Source: Entamoeba invadens IP1 (lineage: Eukaryota > Evosea > Mastigamoebida > Endamoebidae). From it: a DNA stretch of 51,547 bases. How positions within the stretch are numbered: position 1 is the first letter of the stretch; the number at the start of each line of letters is the position of its first letter. Under the pieces are notes generated by a model. The model saw nothing but the letters and a program-made list of their open reading frames with translations, ran no database searches and had not been told where the DNA came from. Of this stretch, positions 1 through 9,140 are shown in pieces. The stretch is taken from the NCBI RefSeq assembly GCF_000330505.1, contig NW_004440111.1, positions 10,844-62,390 on the forward strand, written 5' to 3'. Both the position numbers and the translations under genes were made by a program.

Positions 1-78
1 CAAATACGCTTTACTCATCTGGACATATCCCGACGTTCCAGTCCCTCTGACTGTTTTAAGCCCCAAGTTGTTATACAT
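1..78 (-). CDS. CWC21/SRRM2-like splicing factor, N-terminal fragment (runs off the window)
   Basis: The first 26 codons of a minus-strand gene start at an ATG read from position 78 and stay open to the window edge. The encoded start, MYNNLGLKTVRGTG followed by TSGYVQ, closely resembles the start of yeast Cwc21 and human SRRM2 (consensus MYNGIGLxTPRGSGTNGYVQ). In that family this segment binds Prp8 and Snu114 in the catalytic spliceosome. Only the diagnostic N-terminus is visible, so the cwf21 domain cannot be checked. Entamoeba has introns (one is seen at 29232-29350), so such a factor is expected. The identification rests on a short but distinctive motif. Confidence 0.55.
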   Translation of the reverse strand, partial: MYNNLGLKTVRGTGTSGYVQMSKAYL

Positions 79-188
79 TCTGACATTTTAAGTTACTTTT
101 GATAGAAAACTAATTAAAATTTTTATAATAATGTTATATAGTAAATTTTATTATAAATATATAATTTGTTATATCAACCCAAAGTTTT

Positions 189-503
189 TTAATGGTGTGT
201 AATTATCTCATACAATTCAGTGTACATTGCCTTTGTTGTATCACAGTTATTAAGCTGGGATACAAGACTCAAAATCCACTCCTTATTTGGGCTATCGTCT
301 TGTAGCAGTGCCTCTATAAGCCGTTTCAACTTCAAATAAGTCTTTGGCGAGTTGCTTGTGATGAGTGTCTCCACGTAATTTACTATGACTAATATCGTCG
401 CTGAATTTGAAGCATTTCTTGCTGCTATCCTTTCCATATTCTCTGGACAAATCACGCGATTTATCTCGTCCCATGTCGCTGAACAATCTCTGTCTTCCTC
501 CAT
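189..503 (-). CDS. small conserved-looking hypothetical protein, 104 aa
   Basis: This is an ATG-to-stop frame of 104 codons with clearly lower AT content than the flanks, which supports it as a real gene. The product is soluble and predicted mostly helical, with Trp and Cys residues near the N-terminus (TWDEINRVICPENMERIAAR) and a leucine-rich middle (LKLKRLIEALL). There is no signal peptide or membrane segment. I do not recognise the family. A small helical adaptor is possible, but nothing in the sequence fixes a function. It is convergent with nothing and lies between the CWC21-like start and ribosomal protein P2. Confidence 0.6.
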   Translation of the reverse strand: MEEDRDCSATWDEINRVICPENMERIAARNASNSATILVIVNYVETLITSNSPKTYLKLKRLIEALLQDDSPNKEWILSLVSQLNNCDTTKAMYTELYEIITHH

Positions 504-688
504 TGTTTGATTTATTCATCTATTTATTATAAGTCTTATTTATAATTAATTATAAAAACAAATTATATATTTATAAAACTTTAAACTATAATTATAGTAC
601 CAACTTTATATAGTATAAATTATAATAAAAATAACCATATTAATAGTAACTTGAGTAAAGCTTCAAAAGAAGCCCTAATAAAAAGGCT

Positions 689-697
689 TTTGAACTT
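689..697 (+). promoter_or_regulatory. GAAC-type core promoter element of P2
   Basis: TTTTGAACTT lies 11-19 bases before the P2 ATG. GAACT close to the start codon is the third core promoter element described for Entamoeba protein-coding genes, besides the TATA-like box and Inr. Assignment is by motif and position only. Confidence 0.4.
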
Positions 698-707
698 AAA
701 AAAGCAA

Positions 708-1028
708 ATGGAATACATCGCCGCGTACGTATTATGCACAATTGGACACGACAAAGCTGAAGAAGCGAAGGTCAAAGACATTTTGACTGCCGCTGGTGCG
801 ACGGTCGACGACTCAAAAATTGCGGAGGTGTTCAAGGCTCTTGACGGTAAAAATGTTTGGGAAGTGATTGAACAAGGAAAAAGCGAGATGGGGTCGATGG
901 CTGTTGCCGCTGCTCCATCCGCTACAACTGCAACTGAAGAAAAACACGAAGAAAAAGCTGAAGAACAAAAAGAAGAAAAAAAAGAGGAAGCCGAAGAGGA
1001 CTTCGGTGGCTTTGGCGATCTCTTCTAA
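708..1028 (+). CDS. RPLP2: 60S acidic ribosomal protein P2
   Basis: The 106-residue protein has the P2 layout. An N-terminal helical dimerisation domain starts MEYIAAYVLCTIG and contains the typical KVKDILTAAGATVDDSKI and VFKALDGKNVWEVIEQG segments (about residues 1-60). An Ala-rich hinge (about 64-75) is followed by a long Glu/Lys-rich tail and the terminal peptide DFGGFGDLF. P2 forms the lateral stalk of the large ribosomal subunit with P0 and P1 and recruits elongation factors through its C-terminal tail. An in-frame TTG frame begins 57 bases upstream, but the first ATG matches the family start exactly. The C-terminal peptide keeps the F-G-F pattern but differs from the usual eukaryotic MGFGLFD ending, as expected for this lineage. 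Confidence 0.94.
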   Translation: MEYIAAYVLCTIGHDKAEEAKVKDILTAAGATVDDSKIAEVFKALDGKNVWEVIEQGKSEMGSMAVAAAPSATTATEEKHEEKAEEQKEEKKEEAEEDFGGFGDLF

Positions 1029-1203
1029 GCCACTTTTACCTTCTTATTTCATTGAATATAATTAATAGTACTTTACTAGTACATTAAATAATTAATTACT
1101 AATAAATCAATAGTATTTTAATAGTTTAATTTATTCAATAAAAGTATAACATATTTATTATTAATATACTATAAGAAATAAAGCCTCAAAGGCTCTCGAC
1201 TGA

Positions 1204-1244
1204 AACTTGATATTACTAACTTGATATTACTAACTTGATAGTAC
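1204..1244 (+). repeat. 14-bp tandem repeat directly before the cullin start codon
   Basis: The unit AACTTGATATTACT occurs at 1204-1217 and 1218-1231, with a third, slightly changed copy (AACTTGATAGTAC) at 1232-1244. It ends two bases before the cullin ATG, so it makes up the whole likely 5' leader and core promoter. Confidence 0.85.
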
Positions 1245-1246
1245 AG

Positions 1247-3163
1247 ATGCAATTGTACGACCAGATTTGGAGTGTTTTACTCAAAAGTTTGACGGGAGAA
1301 AATCCATCGATTGAGTTGATCTTACGATTGAATAGTGCGATGTCAACAGTACTGAGCACAAATATCACAGGAAGAGTGTTACAATTGTACAAACTCCTTG
1401 AAACCTCATTCACTGAATTTTTTAAAAAAGTTTTGGAACAATTTTTAAAACTGGACACGAAAAAGGTGTTACCATCATACGTTCGATTGATCCAGAAATT
1501 TGACCCATTTTTCATTGTTATGAAGCAAATTTTTTATAACTTGAATCGAGTCATCCCTTTGGTCCAAGAACAATACTTTAAACAATTTCCAACGCCTAAG
1601 GAATTGTTCTTGAGTGTGTTCCGAGCAGATTTTTATACCCCACTGAAACCACAACTTGAGGTACAAATCTCGAAGGCTGTGGGACGCCTCTCTTCACTGG
1701 ACGTTCATGTGAAAGAGAAAGCGGAGAATGTCTTAAACATATACTACAAATTCTATTGGGTGATGGTGAACGTCTCTGGGTATAAGAAATATTCCTCTGA
1801 ATTTAAAGAAGCGGTGAGCACATATACTGCACTTGTTGTGAGTCATTTCAAAGAACAAAAGACGTGGGCGCACGACTTGATACAATTTGTCGACAACACT
1901 TTAATCGACGACGTTCGCGAGAGAGTCGAGAAGAGTGTCTTTGGGGCATTCTTTAACGAGTCCAATGCCGATCAACATGTTGCGCTTTTTGTGAATTCAT
2001 TCAAGGACGATGTTAAGATAGCGCGTGCTCTCATACGGTGTTTCACGACTTTAAATCTGCAGAGCCACTTGTTAGTGGAACTCAAAAATGTCTTTGAGAA
2101 ATTGCTTCAAAAAGACGAGAAGAGTATAGTGAATACGTACTCGACAATTAAAGCGTTTATAAAGGAGAACTACCCGACCAATGATGAGATCTTTCAGTGT
2201 TTAAAAAGTGCTGCGAACGTATTGTTATCTAAAGGGTTTGGAGTGAAGGAGATTAGCATTGAAGTGATGGGGAATGAAGAGAGTGCATTAGCTTTTGAGT
2301 TATATGAATTGTGTGAAATTAAAGATCAGATGCATACCTCATTGTTGTCATATATTGGCGTCGCCTTAGTTAACGGGAAAGGCGTTCCCCAACACTTCTT
2401 ATCGAAATTGAAAGGGACTTCATCGTCACAATTCATACACAGAACAGCAAAGATGCTTGAAGACTCGAAGAAGAGTGATGACCTTTCAAAGGAATTTATG
2501 AACACACAATACTATAAGTGTCTTATTTTTAAACCAGAAGTCCACGTATTGGTAGTCACACATCACGTGTGGCCTATTTCTTATGTAAATGTGTTGCCTT
2601 TGGACGCACTCCGTCCAGCAATTGTCATGTTTGTAGGCTTTTATCATAAGAAATTTGAACGCACGGTCTTACGATTCTTACACAAGTCGTCGGTGTATCA
2701 AATACAATTTGAAGGGTCGAAAGGAATATATACACTTAACCATACACAAGCAGTCGCACTCATTTTGGCCACTGAAGGAATGTTAACAAAAGAAAACATC
2801 AACTTGAAAGTCCCACAGTCCGACGGGGTCATCGACCTTCTTGTCAAACTTGGAGTCTTAGATGTCAAGCACCAAATCGTGCAGATCGATAAGGACACGA
2901 ACATCTCCGGAATTAAAATACCAAAAAAGAAAGAAGAGGACGAGAAGAAAGAAATGAAAGACAACACTTTGGCTATCATGGCACATGTCGTCAAGTTACT
3001 CAAGAAGGAAAAGAAGTGCGCTAAAAAGGTTCTTATCACAGATATCCAAGCAACCGGACTCGCTACAGAAACTAAAATCATTCAACCCGTACTCGACGAA
3101 CTGGTCATGAAAGACTACTTGGAGTACAAACAGAACGAGGACGTCTATGAGTATATCGCCTAA
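1247..3163 (+). CDS. cullin family protein (scaffold of a cullin-RING ubiquitin ligase)
   Basis: The 638-residue protein has a helical N-terminal half of cullin-repeat type, a central cullin-homology region (GIYTLNHTQAVALILATEGM and the following hydrophobic winged-helix stretch) and a C-terminal neddylation-type winged helix. The last domain contains HVVKLLKKEKK, where the Lys near residue 586 aligns with the NEDD8-acceptor Lys of the IVRIMK motif. The protein ends in YEYIA, matching the cullin terminus Y-x-Y-I/L-A. Cullins bind an adaptor at the N-terminus and RBX1 at the C-terminus. At 638 residues it is shorter than usual (about 750). The frame could start at a TTG four codons upstream; the ATG just after the tandem repeat is preferred. 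Which cullin subclass it is cannot be decided by eye. Confidence 0.87.
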   Translation: MQLYDQIWSVLLKSLTGENPSIELILRLNSAMSTVLSTNITGRVLQLYKLLETSFTEFFKKVLEQFLKLDTKKVLPSYVRLIQKFDPFFIVMKQIFYNLNRVIPLVQEQYFKQFPTPKELFLSVFRADFYTPLKPQLEVQISKAVGRLSSLDVHVKEKAENVLNIYYKFYWVMVNVSGYKKYSSEFKEAVSTYTALVVSHFKEQKTWAHDLIQFVDNTLIDDVRERVEKSVFGAFFNESNADQHVALFVNSFKDDVKIARALIRCFTTLNLQSHLLVELKNVFEKLLQKDEKSIVNTYSTIKAFIKENYPTNDEIFQCLKSAANVLLSKGFGVKEISIEVMGNEESALAFELYELCEIKDQMHTSLLSYIGVALVNGKGVPQHFLSKLKGTSSSQFIHRTAKMLEDSKKSDDLSKEFMNTQYYKCLIFKPEVHVLVVTHHVWPISYVNVLPLDALRPAIVMFVGFYHKKFERTVLRFLHKSSVYQIQFEGSKGIYTLNHTQAVALILATEGMLTKENINLKVPQSDGVIDLLVKLGVLDVKHQIVQIDKDTNISGIKIPKKKEEDEKKEMKDNTLAIMAHVVKLLKKEKKCAKKVLITDIQATGLATETKIIQPVLDELVMKDYLEYKQNEDVYEYIA

Positions 3164-3309
3164 GAAGATATCATAGTCTTCTTGAATTAAAACACTCTTC
3201 AAAACTCTTATAATTGTTTTCTAGTAAAAGAACTATATAATGAACTAGTTAAAAATAGAGCACCACGTCATCGACTTGAGTCAATTAAAAACATGAGAAA
3301 TGTACAGTC

Positions 3310-3873
3310 TTATATCATCTCAACGACTAGAATTCTGTTAATTCTGTATCTCTGATAATTTGGATATGCCCAAGGACGACAAGTAAAAGTCTCATCAGAA
3401 ATGTTGTTATAGGTGTGGTCGAGATGATTGCACCAAGTCTTTTTAGTTCCGGGATTGTATATGTTACAACACGAAAATCCAAAACCATTATATCCGATAC
3501 CATAGACTCCATCATTACTATCTGAATGAATACAAACGCCCCCAATCTTCCCTTCCTTTGGATAAAATCTTGTTGGTGATGTGTATGACCCTTTCGAATG
3601 GATTGAAAATAAGAAATGATTTGTACTAGAAGTGTAGTTGTCTGTGGTATTAACTGGTCTTTCTGTGAAGCATCCAAATGTGTTATTATACTCGTCGATG
3701 TTTATGAAATACAAATTGGGATGGTGCATCACTCGATTCTTAAAAGAGGTGATACAGTCATTGTCGGAATCAAAGAGAACTATTGGAGTCATCCATCCGG
3801 TCCACCGCCTAATCGCATCAACTAAATAATAGCCACACGTCTCCTCTTGTGAAGTCTCATTGGTACTTTCCAT
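3310..3873 (-). CDS. TLDc-like domain protein, 187 aa
   Basis: After about 22 residues the protein runs through motifs typical of TLDc domains: a WTGW...PIVLFDSDNDC start, a central NTFGCFTERPV strand, FLFSIHSKG, a Gly-rich GVYGIGYNGFGFSCCNIYN segment and a terminal RILVVEM strand. TLDc proteins are expanded in Entamoeba; elsewhere the domain binds the V-ATPase and is linked to oxidative-stress responses. There is no signal peptide or membrane span, so a cytosolic protein is likely. A second TLDc gene, broken by a transposon, lies at 20388-22300. The match is by pattern and not a full alignment. Confidence 0.6.
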   Translation of the reverse strand: MESTNETSQEETCGYYLVDAIRRWTGWMTPIVLFDSDNDCITSFKNRVMHHPNLYFINIDEYNNTFGCFTERPVNTTDNYTSSTNHFLFSIHSKGSYTSPTRFYPKEGKIGGVCIHSDSNDGVYGIGYNGFGFSCCNIYNPGTKKTWCNHLDHTYNNISDETFTCRPWAYPNYQRYRINRILVVEMI

Positions 3874-4516
3874 TTCTGTGGTTTTTATTAGTTTGTTTCT
3901 GATGGGTGGGATGGCATGAAAGAAATTATTTGTGTGACATTTGTCCCATTTTTAAGTCTTTTGAAATGAATGGTTCACTCTAGAATATGTGAAGTTACAC
4001 GTATCCTTCCAAAATAGTTATATATATACTTGACTCTTGACGCCACCTTCTTCTATTGTACTTCTTACTATTTAGTTATAGTTGGTTTATTATTCACGTG
4101 TTCATTCTTTTGTTTTCAACAACACTTTTCAGTTGGTTCGTATGTTCTTTATCTGCCACAACTCAATCACTCTTTTTTTGTTATTAGTACTTAATAACAT
4201 TTTATTACATATGTAATTAATACTATTTGATTCTATTTTTTACTATTCAAAAATTATTTTTTGGAAACACCACAATTGTTTTTTTCATCACTTTTTTATT
4301 ATGTTTCTACAAAAAGACATTTTTGAGTCTTTTTTAATAATAAAGTATTAATTAAATTATACTAAACTAAAAAATGTTATTAATAACAAAATTTACAATA
4401 GTTATTAAAATGTTATTTGAAATGGTATTAAAAATGTTAATAAAAATGTTATTAAAATGTTATTAAAAATGGTATTAAAAATGTTAATAAAAACATTTAA
4501 AATGTTAATAAACTTT
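3874..4516. repeat. intergenic stretch with degenerate AAAATGTTATTA tandem repeats
   Basis: No gene is visible. From about 4374 to 4510 there are degenerate repeats of the form AAAATGTTATTA/AAAATGGTATTA; the segment AATGGTATTAAAAATGTTAA occurs at 4421 and again about 48 bases later. The array begins immediately after the eIF3g stop codon and therefore probably lies in its 3' untranslated region. The rest is AT-rich sequence upstream of the TLDc gene. Confidence 0.6.
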
Positions 4517-5230
4517 TCAAAGGAGTTGAGCACGTTTTCTTGCCATTGAACAGGACAACTTTGCTGAGTCAATGAGATATCCGTCGAGCTTTTCGATAGC
4601 CTTTTCAGCGATTTCTTTAGTAGCGAAATTGATGAAGCAGCAGTCTCTTCTTGCATTAGTTTCGTAGTCCAATTGGAAATAAATACGAAGAGCCAACCCC
4701 TCTTTTCCGAGTAATTTGAATAACAACGCTTTGAGGACGACCTCATCGACGGTAGGTGGGACATTAATAAGACGAATTGCAAAGTCTCTCTCGAAAGCAG
4801 TTCCATCGGCTTGTTTTCTCATGTGAATAGGAACATATGTTGATGAATCCTCTTGGCGAATAAGAGTCGGTTGATCGGGTTTACGAAGTTGTCTGTTGGG
4901 ACATAAGACACTGATATGGCCTTTCTCGCCACAAATGGTACACACAACATCATCTTCAATCTTCTTCAATTCCTCATCATCAACTTCTTCTTCAGCCATC
5001 TCGGCTAAAGCTATTTGACTCGGGAAAACTAAGACAATATCTTCAACGTCAGATTGAACGTCTAATGTGGTGAATTTTTGGATCTTTTTACGGCGCTCAA
5101 CATTCTCACTAACAGCATAGATCGTCTTGACTAACTTCTCGGTCGTTTCGGCATTTAATACTTCTTCACTCGTTGGAAAGAAAAAAGCTTTTTGCTTCTC
5201 AGTTAAAACCTCTATCCCTTCTTTCGGCAT
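4517..5230 (-). CDS. EIF3G: eukaryotic translation initiation factor 3 subunit G
   Basis: The 237-residue protein has the eIF3g order: an acidic N-terminal region that in the family binds eIF3i, one CCHC zinc knuckle (CTICGEKGHISVLC, C-x2-C-x4-H-x4-C, about residues 97-110) and a C-terminal RRM. The RRM is about residues 149-230, with RNP2-like IRLINVP and RNP1-like RDCCFINF. eIF3g sits near the mRNA entry channel of the 40S subunit and helps scanning and reinitiation. The length is somewhat below the yeast (274) and human (320) proteins. The start is the first ATG and no intron is needed. A 12-bp G/C inverted repeat lies 20 bases upstream. Confidence 0.9.
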   Translation of the reverse strand: MPKEGIEVLTEKQKAFFFPTSEEVLNAETTEKLVKTIYAVSENVERRKKIQKFTTLDVQSDVEDIVLVFPSQIALAEMAEEEVDDEELKKIEDDVVCTICGEKGHISVLCPNRQLRKPDQPTLIRQEDSSTYVPIHMRKQADGTAFERDFAIRLINVPPTVDEVVLKALLFKLLGKEGLALRIYFQLDYETNARRDCCFINFATKEIAEKAIEKLDGYLIDSAKLSCSMARKRAQLL

Positions 5231-5617
5231 GTTCTCTGCTATTCCCGTTCCGCCTTGGCGGTTTTGGTGGAACGAGATGTTTCGGTTACAACTGTATTAA
5301 TAATATAATATCGTTTTATTAAAAATTATAGTACTCGTTTGTTTAAGTGAAACCCTACCTATTTTTTTTGGTATTGGAATGCGAATTTATAGCTTTTTTC
5401 AATCTATAATTTTGCCATAATTAATTCAATGGTTTTTATTCAATATTTTTTATTTTAATAAACATTTTATAAAGTAATAAAATAATTCATATTGAATAAT
5501 ATTCAAGTTGAATTTTTAAAATGGGTAAATTATTATTATTTTTAAATAAATATTATTAGAATTTAACTAAACCAATGTTTCGTTCAACCATTATAATTAA
5601 AAAAATGAACAACGAAT
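5231..5617. other. intergenic, AT-rich
   Basis: Apart from the inverted repeat beside the eIF3g start, I see only AT-rich sequence with short A and T runs and no coding signal. Confidence 0.6.
5250..5261 (-). promoter_or_regulatory. EIF3G: GC-rich inverted repeat in the eIF3g leader
   Basis: CCGCC and GGCGG are separated by only two bases, 20 bases before the eIF3g ATG on the minus strand. CGTTCC/GGAACG around it gives a competing pairing. Such a G/C block stands out in this AT-rich DNA. It could be a protein-binding site or an RNA hairpin in the leader. Confidence 0.4.
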
Positions 5618-5833
5618 TTATTCACGAAGCTCTTCTTTCTTTTCTTTTCTATAGTCAATAACACTCATCACAATACAAGGTATTATTAATAGTGCAAATA
5701 CTACGATGCAGATGATAAGCGAGAACCATGGATGGACATATCCATCCTCAAATGGAAACCACGAGAAATCAAATGCCCCGTATGTTCTTGCCTCACAAAT
5801 TGCCGCACATAAAAGTACTATCATTCCGTTCAT
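5618..5833 (-). CDS. small type I membrane protein, 71 aa
   Basis: The frame begins with a short hydrophobic stretch ending in Ala-rich residues (MNGMIVLLCAAICEA), which looks like a signal peptide. An aromatic ectodomain of about 20 residues (FDFSWFPFEDGYVHPWF) follows, then one membrane segment (about residues 38-60) and a short basic/acidic tail (DYRKEKKEELRE). This arrangement argues for a real gene despite its size. I do not recognise the family and no partner is suggested by the neighbours. The tail could be a sorting or retention signal, but it lacks a clear KKxx motif. Confidence 0.6.
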   Translation of the reverse strand: MNGMIVLLCAAICEARTYGAFDFSWFPFEDGYVHPWFSLIICIVVFALLIIPCIVMSVIDYRKEKKEELRE

Positions 5834-6016
5834 TTCAATCTCGTGTGTATTTCACAGATGATATGACAACTCTCGAAATGCCATTCTTCTTTTTTCGTCT
5901 TTTCAAAAGATCAACCCAACTATAAACAATAGTTAATTTACAATAAACTAAACTAAACATATTCGCTTAAAAAAATGTCCTGTCATTTTAACTTCTCGTT
6001 CTGGCGTCTGAAATCT

Positions 6017-7465
6017 TCACAAAAAGCTCTGTGCGACTGAGAGAATGATAACTTGCAAGATTCCCCCCAAAAAACCTCCCAATGAAATCATCAGCATAAC
6101 CACGTTCGTTCCGACACGCTCTTCAACTCTTTTACAAATTTTGAGAATACAATGCGCTGTTAAATACCCCTGACTTGCCCCCAAGATAATTGTAGCAAGA
6201 CAGTCCACCGTTCCGATCACATTTTGAATGCCTTTTAACAAGCTTGTTTCTTCCTTTGAATCGATTCCGAGGAGTGCTCCAATATTGAGGATCGTGCAAA
6301 ACACAACAAAGAGTATTACCCGGGACAGCGTGACACCCAAGATGGTTTTTTTCGACGGTGTGAATGGCGCAAAACACGCAATCGATCCGCACAAATCAAA
6401 TCCCGTGAAAATGAAAGAGATGACGTTTAAATGAAACACGTATTTTGAGTTATTGTTAGTTGTGATTGTTTCTGCTGACGTGGTGATATTGAAATTGTTT
6501 AACATTCCGGGGAAGATATAGTTTGAGCAAAAGTAGACCAAAAAGAGGGACGTGGTGCAGTATTTTAACGTCACCATTTCGTGTTTAATTTCCAAAACGC
6601 TTGCCTTGATACTGAGAACAAATCGTTTGAATTTTGATGGGATTCTATTATTAATAGAAAGAAAAGTAGTTTCTTCCGTTTGATGGAAAAATGAGTGCAA
6701 GTGCGGAATAGTTTTGTAGCAATAGAAAAAATAGCTAATAAAGAAGAGTGGAATAATGACGACCAACGTCAACGTGATGACAATATAAACAGTTTGTTTA
6801 TGATGTAATGTGAGATTATTGATGAGATTGATGAGTGCGGAAAGAAATGGACCGCTAGACGTCCCGATGATGAACCCGATCAAGTGTGACGGGGACAACG
6901 TGATAGATATATATACAAACGTTGAGAAATTGATAGCGGAGAGTATCCCATTAATGAATGAACAAAATACTAAAAATATTCCAAATACGAGATTGACGGT
7001 GTGCGGATCGAAATGATCGAACAGTTGTAATACTGGTGGATAAGAAGGAGTCATAATGAGTGTTAAAATATATTGCCCTAATAATGTTATACAACTTAAA
7101 GGGAAAAATGGGTACTTTGGAGTGACAAAGGATAACACTACAAGGAAGATCACAGTAATCAAATTAGTGATATAAAACACTATAGGAACAAAGTAAAACA
7201 GTGACACATTCCCTAGATTAACACCAAGTGCTGCAGTCGTCGATGTTATAGTAGTGCCGTGGAAGTTGAAACAGGTCCCTAATACAAGACATAAGAGAAA
7301 CGTCTCGATGTTGTGTTTAGTCGAAAGGTCGGGATTAAATAACGACGTCGATTTCCGGATGATCGATGAGTCTTCATTCACATCTAGAAGTGACCCGGTA
7401 CTATTCATTTGGCCCGAATAACTCGAGATGGGCTGTTGGTAATATCCGGAGTCGTTCGCCATCAT
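6017..7465 (-). CDS. equilibrative nucleoside transporter-like membrane protein (SLC29/ENT family)
   Basis: The 482-residue protein has a hydrophilic N-terminus of about 50 residues, six hydrophobic segments, a central hydrophilic loop (about residues 255-295) and roughly five more segments, giving the 6+5 layout of ENTs. The last two spans carry the best family signal: ILGASQGYLTAHCI resembles the conserved G-xSNGYLxSxxM motif, and the following charged turn RVEERVG with LGGFLGGIL matches the final ENT helix. ENTs move nucleosides or nucleobases across the plasma or vesicle membrane, important for a purine-auxotrophic parasite. Two ATGs are adjacent at the start. Conservation is weak in the first spans, so substrate is unknown. 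Confidence 0.65.
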   Translation of the reverse strand: MMANDSGYYQQPISSYSGQMNSTGSLLDVNEDSSIIRKSTSLFNPDLSTKHNIETFLLCLVLGTCFNFHGTTITSTTAALGVNLGNVSLFYFVPIVFYITNLITVIFLVVLSFVTPKYPFFPLSCITLLGQYILTLIMTPSYPPVLQLFDHFDPHTVNLVFGIFLVFCSFINGILSAINFSTFVYISITLSPSHLIGFIIGTSSGPFLSALINLINNLTLHHKQTVYIVITLTLVVIIPLFFISYFFYCYKTIPHLHSFFHQTEETTFLSINNRIPSKFKRFVLSIKASVLEIKHEMVTLKYCTTSLFLVYFCSNYIFPGMLNNFNITTSAETITTNNNSKYVFHLNVISFIFTGFDLCGSIACFAPFTPSKKTILGVTLSRVILFVVFCTILNIGALLGIDSKEETSLLKGIQNVIGTVDCLATIILGASQGYLTAHCILKICKRVEERVGTNVVMLMISLGGFLGGILQVIILSVAQSFL

Positions 7466-7894
7466 TAGAACTATACTATACCTTTCACAGTTTCTAGTTT
7501 GAATGAGCTATAATTATAGTTTCTTTTTTTTTGTAAGAAAGATTTGGTACTATATTTTATAATTATTTTTACTACTATTTTTAATTTGTTTCGCTTTGAG
7601 GACATTAAGAATTTGAATTAGAAATTACAATTGCAATGAATGGTAAAAGTATTAATAATTTACTATAAAAAAATGAATAAGTGATCAATGTAAGATTCAT
7701 ACAATTAACTATGAGGAACAAAAGGACAAAAAGATGTAAAAAACTATGAAAGAGAGTGAGGAATTGTATTGTCATGTGTTAAATACAAGATAACATAACA
7801 TACAAACAATTATTTAATACTTCGATGTGTGGGATAATCAACCCAAAGAGAAACAATAGTTATTTATTTGCAAGTATTTAACAAATGAACAGGT
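7466..7894. other. intergenic, AT-rich
   Basis: Spacer between the transporter start and the next small frame. No gene, repeat or hairpin stands out. Confidence 0.6.
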
Positions 7895-8119
7895 TTAGTC
7901 TTCATCAAACAGAAGGATAGATGCCATGGGTTTGGGTCTGACTACGACAATCGAAGTAAACTCATGGCTACAAAGATAGTTGTCCTCTTGCCCAAGACCA
8001 ACAGAAAAAAGAAAGGCCCCCTCAAACTCGTCCACTGTGGTTATTTTCTGTTTCTCGGTGCCGGAGAGACCACAACTAGACAGGTTCTGAAATTTCGAGC
8101 GTTTGAGTGGCTTCGCCAT
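7895..8119 (-). CDS. possible small protein, 74 aa
   Basis: The reading frame has balanced codon content and lower AT than the flanks. The chosen ATG (read from 8119) follows an A-rich leader (AAAACAAAG) typical of the window. The product is MAKPLKRSKFQNLSSCG..., ending with an acidic tail (LLFDED). The frame stays open 47 codons upstream without another convincing start, so a longer or spliced form is possible. No domain is recognised. Confidence 0.35.
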   Translation of the reverse strand: MAKPLKRSKFQNLSSCGLSGTEKQKITTVDEFEGAFLFSVGLGQEDNYLCSHEFTSIVVVRPKPMASILLFDED

Positions 8120-9140
8120 CTTTGTTTTTTCCAGTTTTTCCCTCCTAAGTATCACTGCGTTCCGCGCTCGGTGATTGTGAGATGTTCTTGAGATTCGAGA
8201 ACACCTTTTGACTTTTACAAGAATCAAGACTATTTTTAATGGAAAATAAATTAAATTCATTAATAAAATATACCATTTTTTATATTATTTCATTGGTTGA
8301 GAATGTTCCAATTCTATTTTTCGATAATTGTTTTTTTCGAATTATTATCGGTCGTTATTTTCGTTTCGGGTATTATTATTTAATTTATTATTATTATTTT
8401 TACCATCATTTTATAGTTTTTTTTTTGAAATGTGTAAAAAATATGGAGGTTTTCCAAATAACCAATGAAGCTTTTTACATATTTATTTACTTCATTTTTA
8501 CTATTTTTAATTTAATTAAAATATATTAATACATAACTATAAAAATATCGTTTTATTATTAAACAGTGCCACGTTAAACACGAAAGTTGAATTAGCCATA
8601 TTATTTAAGATGTAAATGATTATTAATTACTTTTAACAAACTGATTTTCTTTTTCAGTTCAAAATATAACTATAGAATGGTTTATTTTCTAATACATTTT
8701 AATTAAACCAAATCTTGACTCTTTTTTTAGTTTTTTTCACATTTTTTTAAATCCATTAAAGCACTTAAAATATAAAATTTTCACATTAACTATTCAAAGA
8801 ATATAAACTATTTTTTTACTATACAAAAACTCTATTAAACTTCTACTATAAATTATTAGAATTTCTAATTTGATTACTTATTAACACTTAAAATAAATCC
8901 CTTGTTTTTGTTATGGCCTGTTTTTACAGGGATATTAATCAAATTTTTGATCATTTTCCTTTTTTTGGCTTGTGTATAGTTTATGCAAATAATATAAACT
9001 CTATAAAAACGGAAATTTATTTAATATACTCGAGATTTCCCCGATTTTTAGACCACTTGAATTTTGTTCAATGTTATTTAAGGTGTTAAATTAATAATAA
9101 TATAATTATATAAAAATAATACTATATTTTATTAGTATAT
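8120..9140. other. intergenic, AT-rich, no gene seen
   Basis: About 1 kb of very AT-rich DNA. A 96-codon plus-strand frame at 8239-8529 consists mostly of Ile, Phe, Tyr and Asn codons expected from random AT-rich sequence, and I reject it. A short hairpin (ATCCCT...AGGGAT near 8898-8937) is the only structure noted. Confidence 0.6.

Noticed and set aside
8239..8529. 96-codon plus-strand frame
   Set aside because: Composition is almost only Ile, Phe, Tyr, Asn and Leu, as expected for random AT-rich DNA; no start context or domain.
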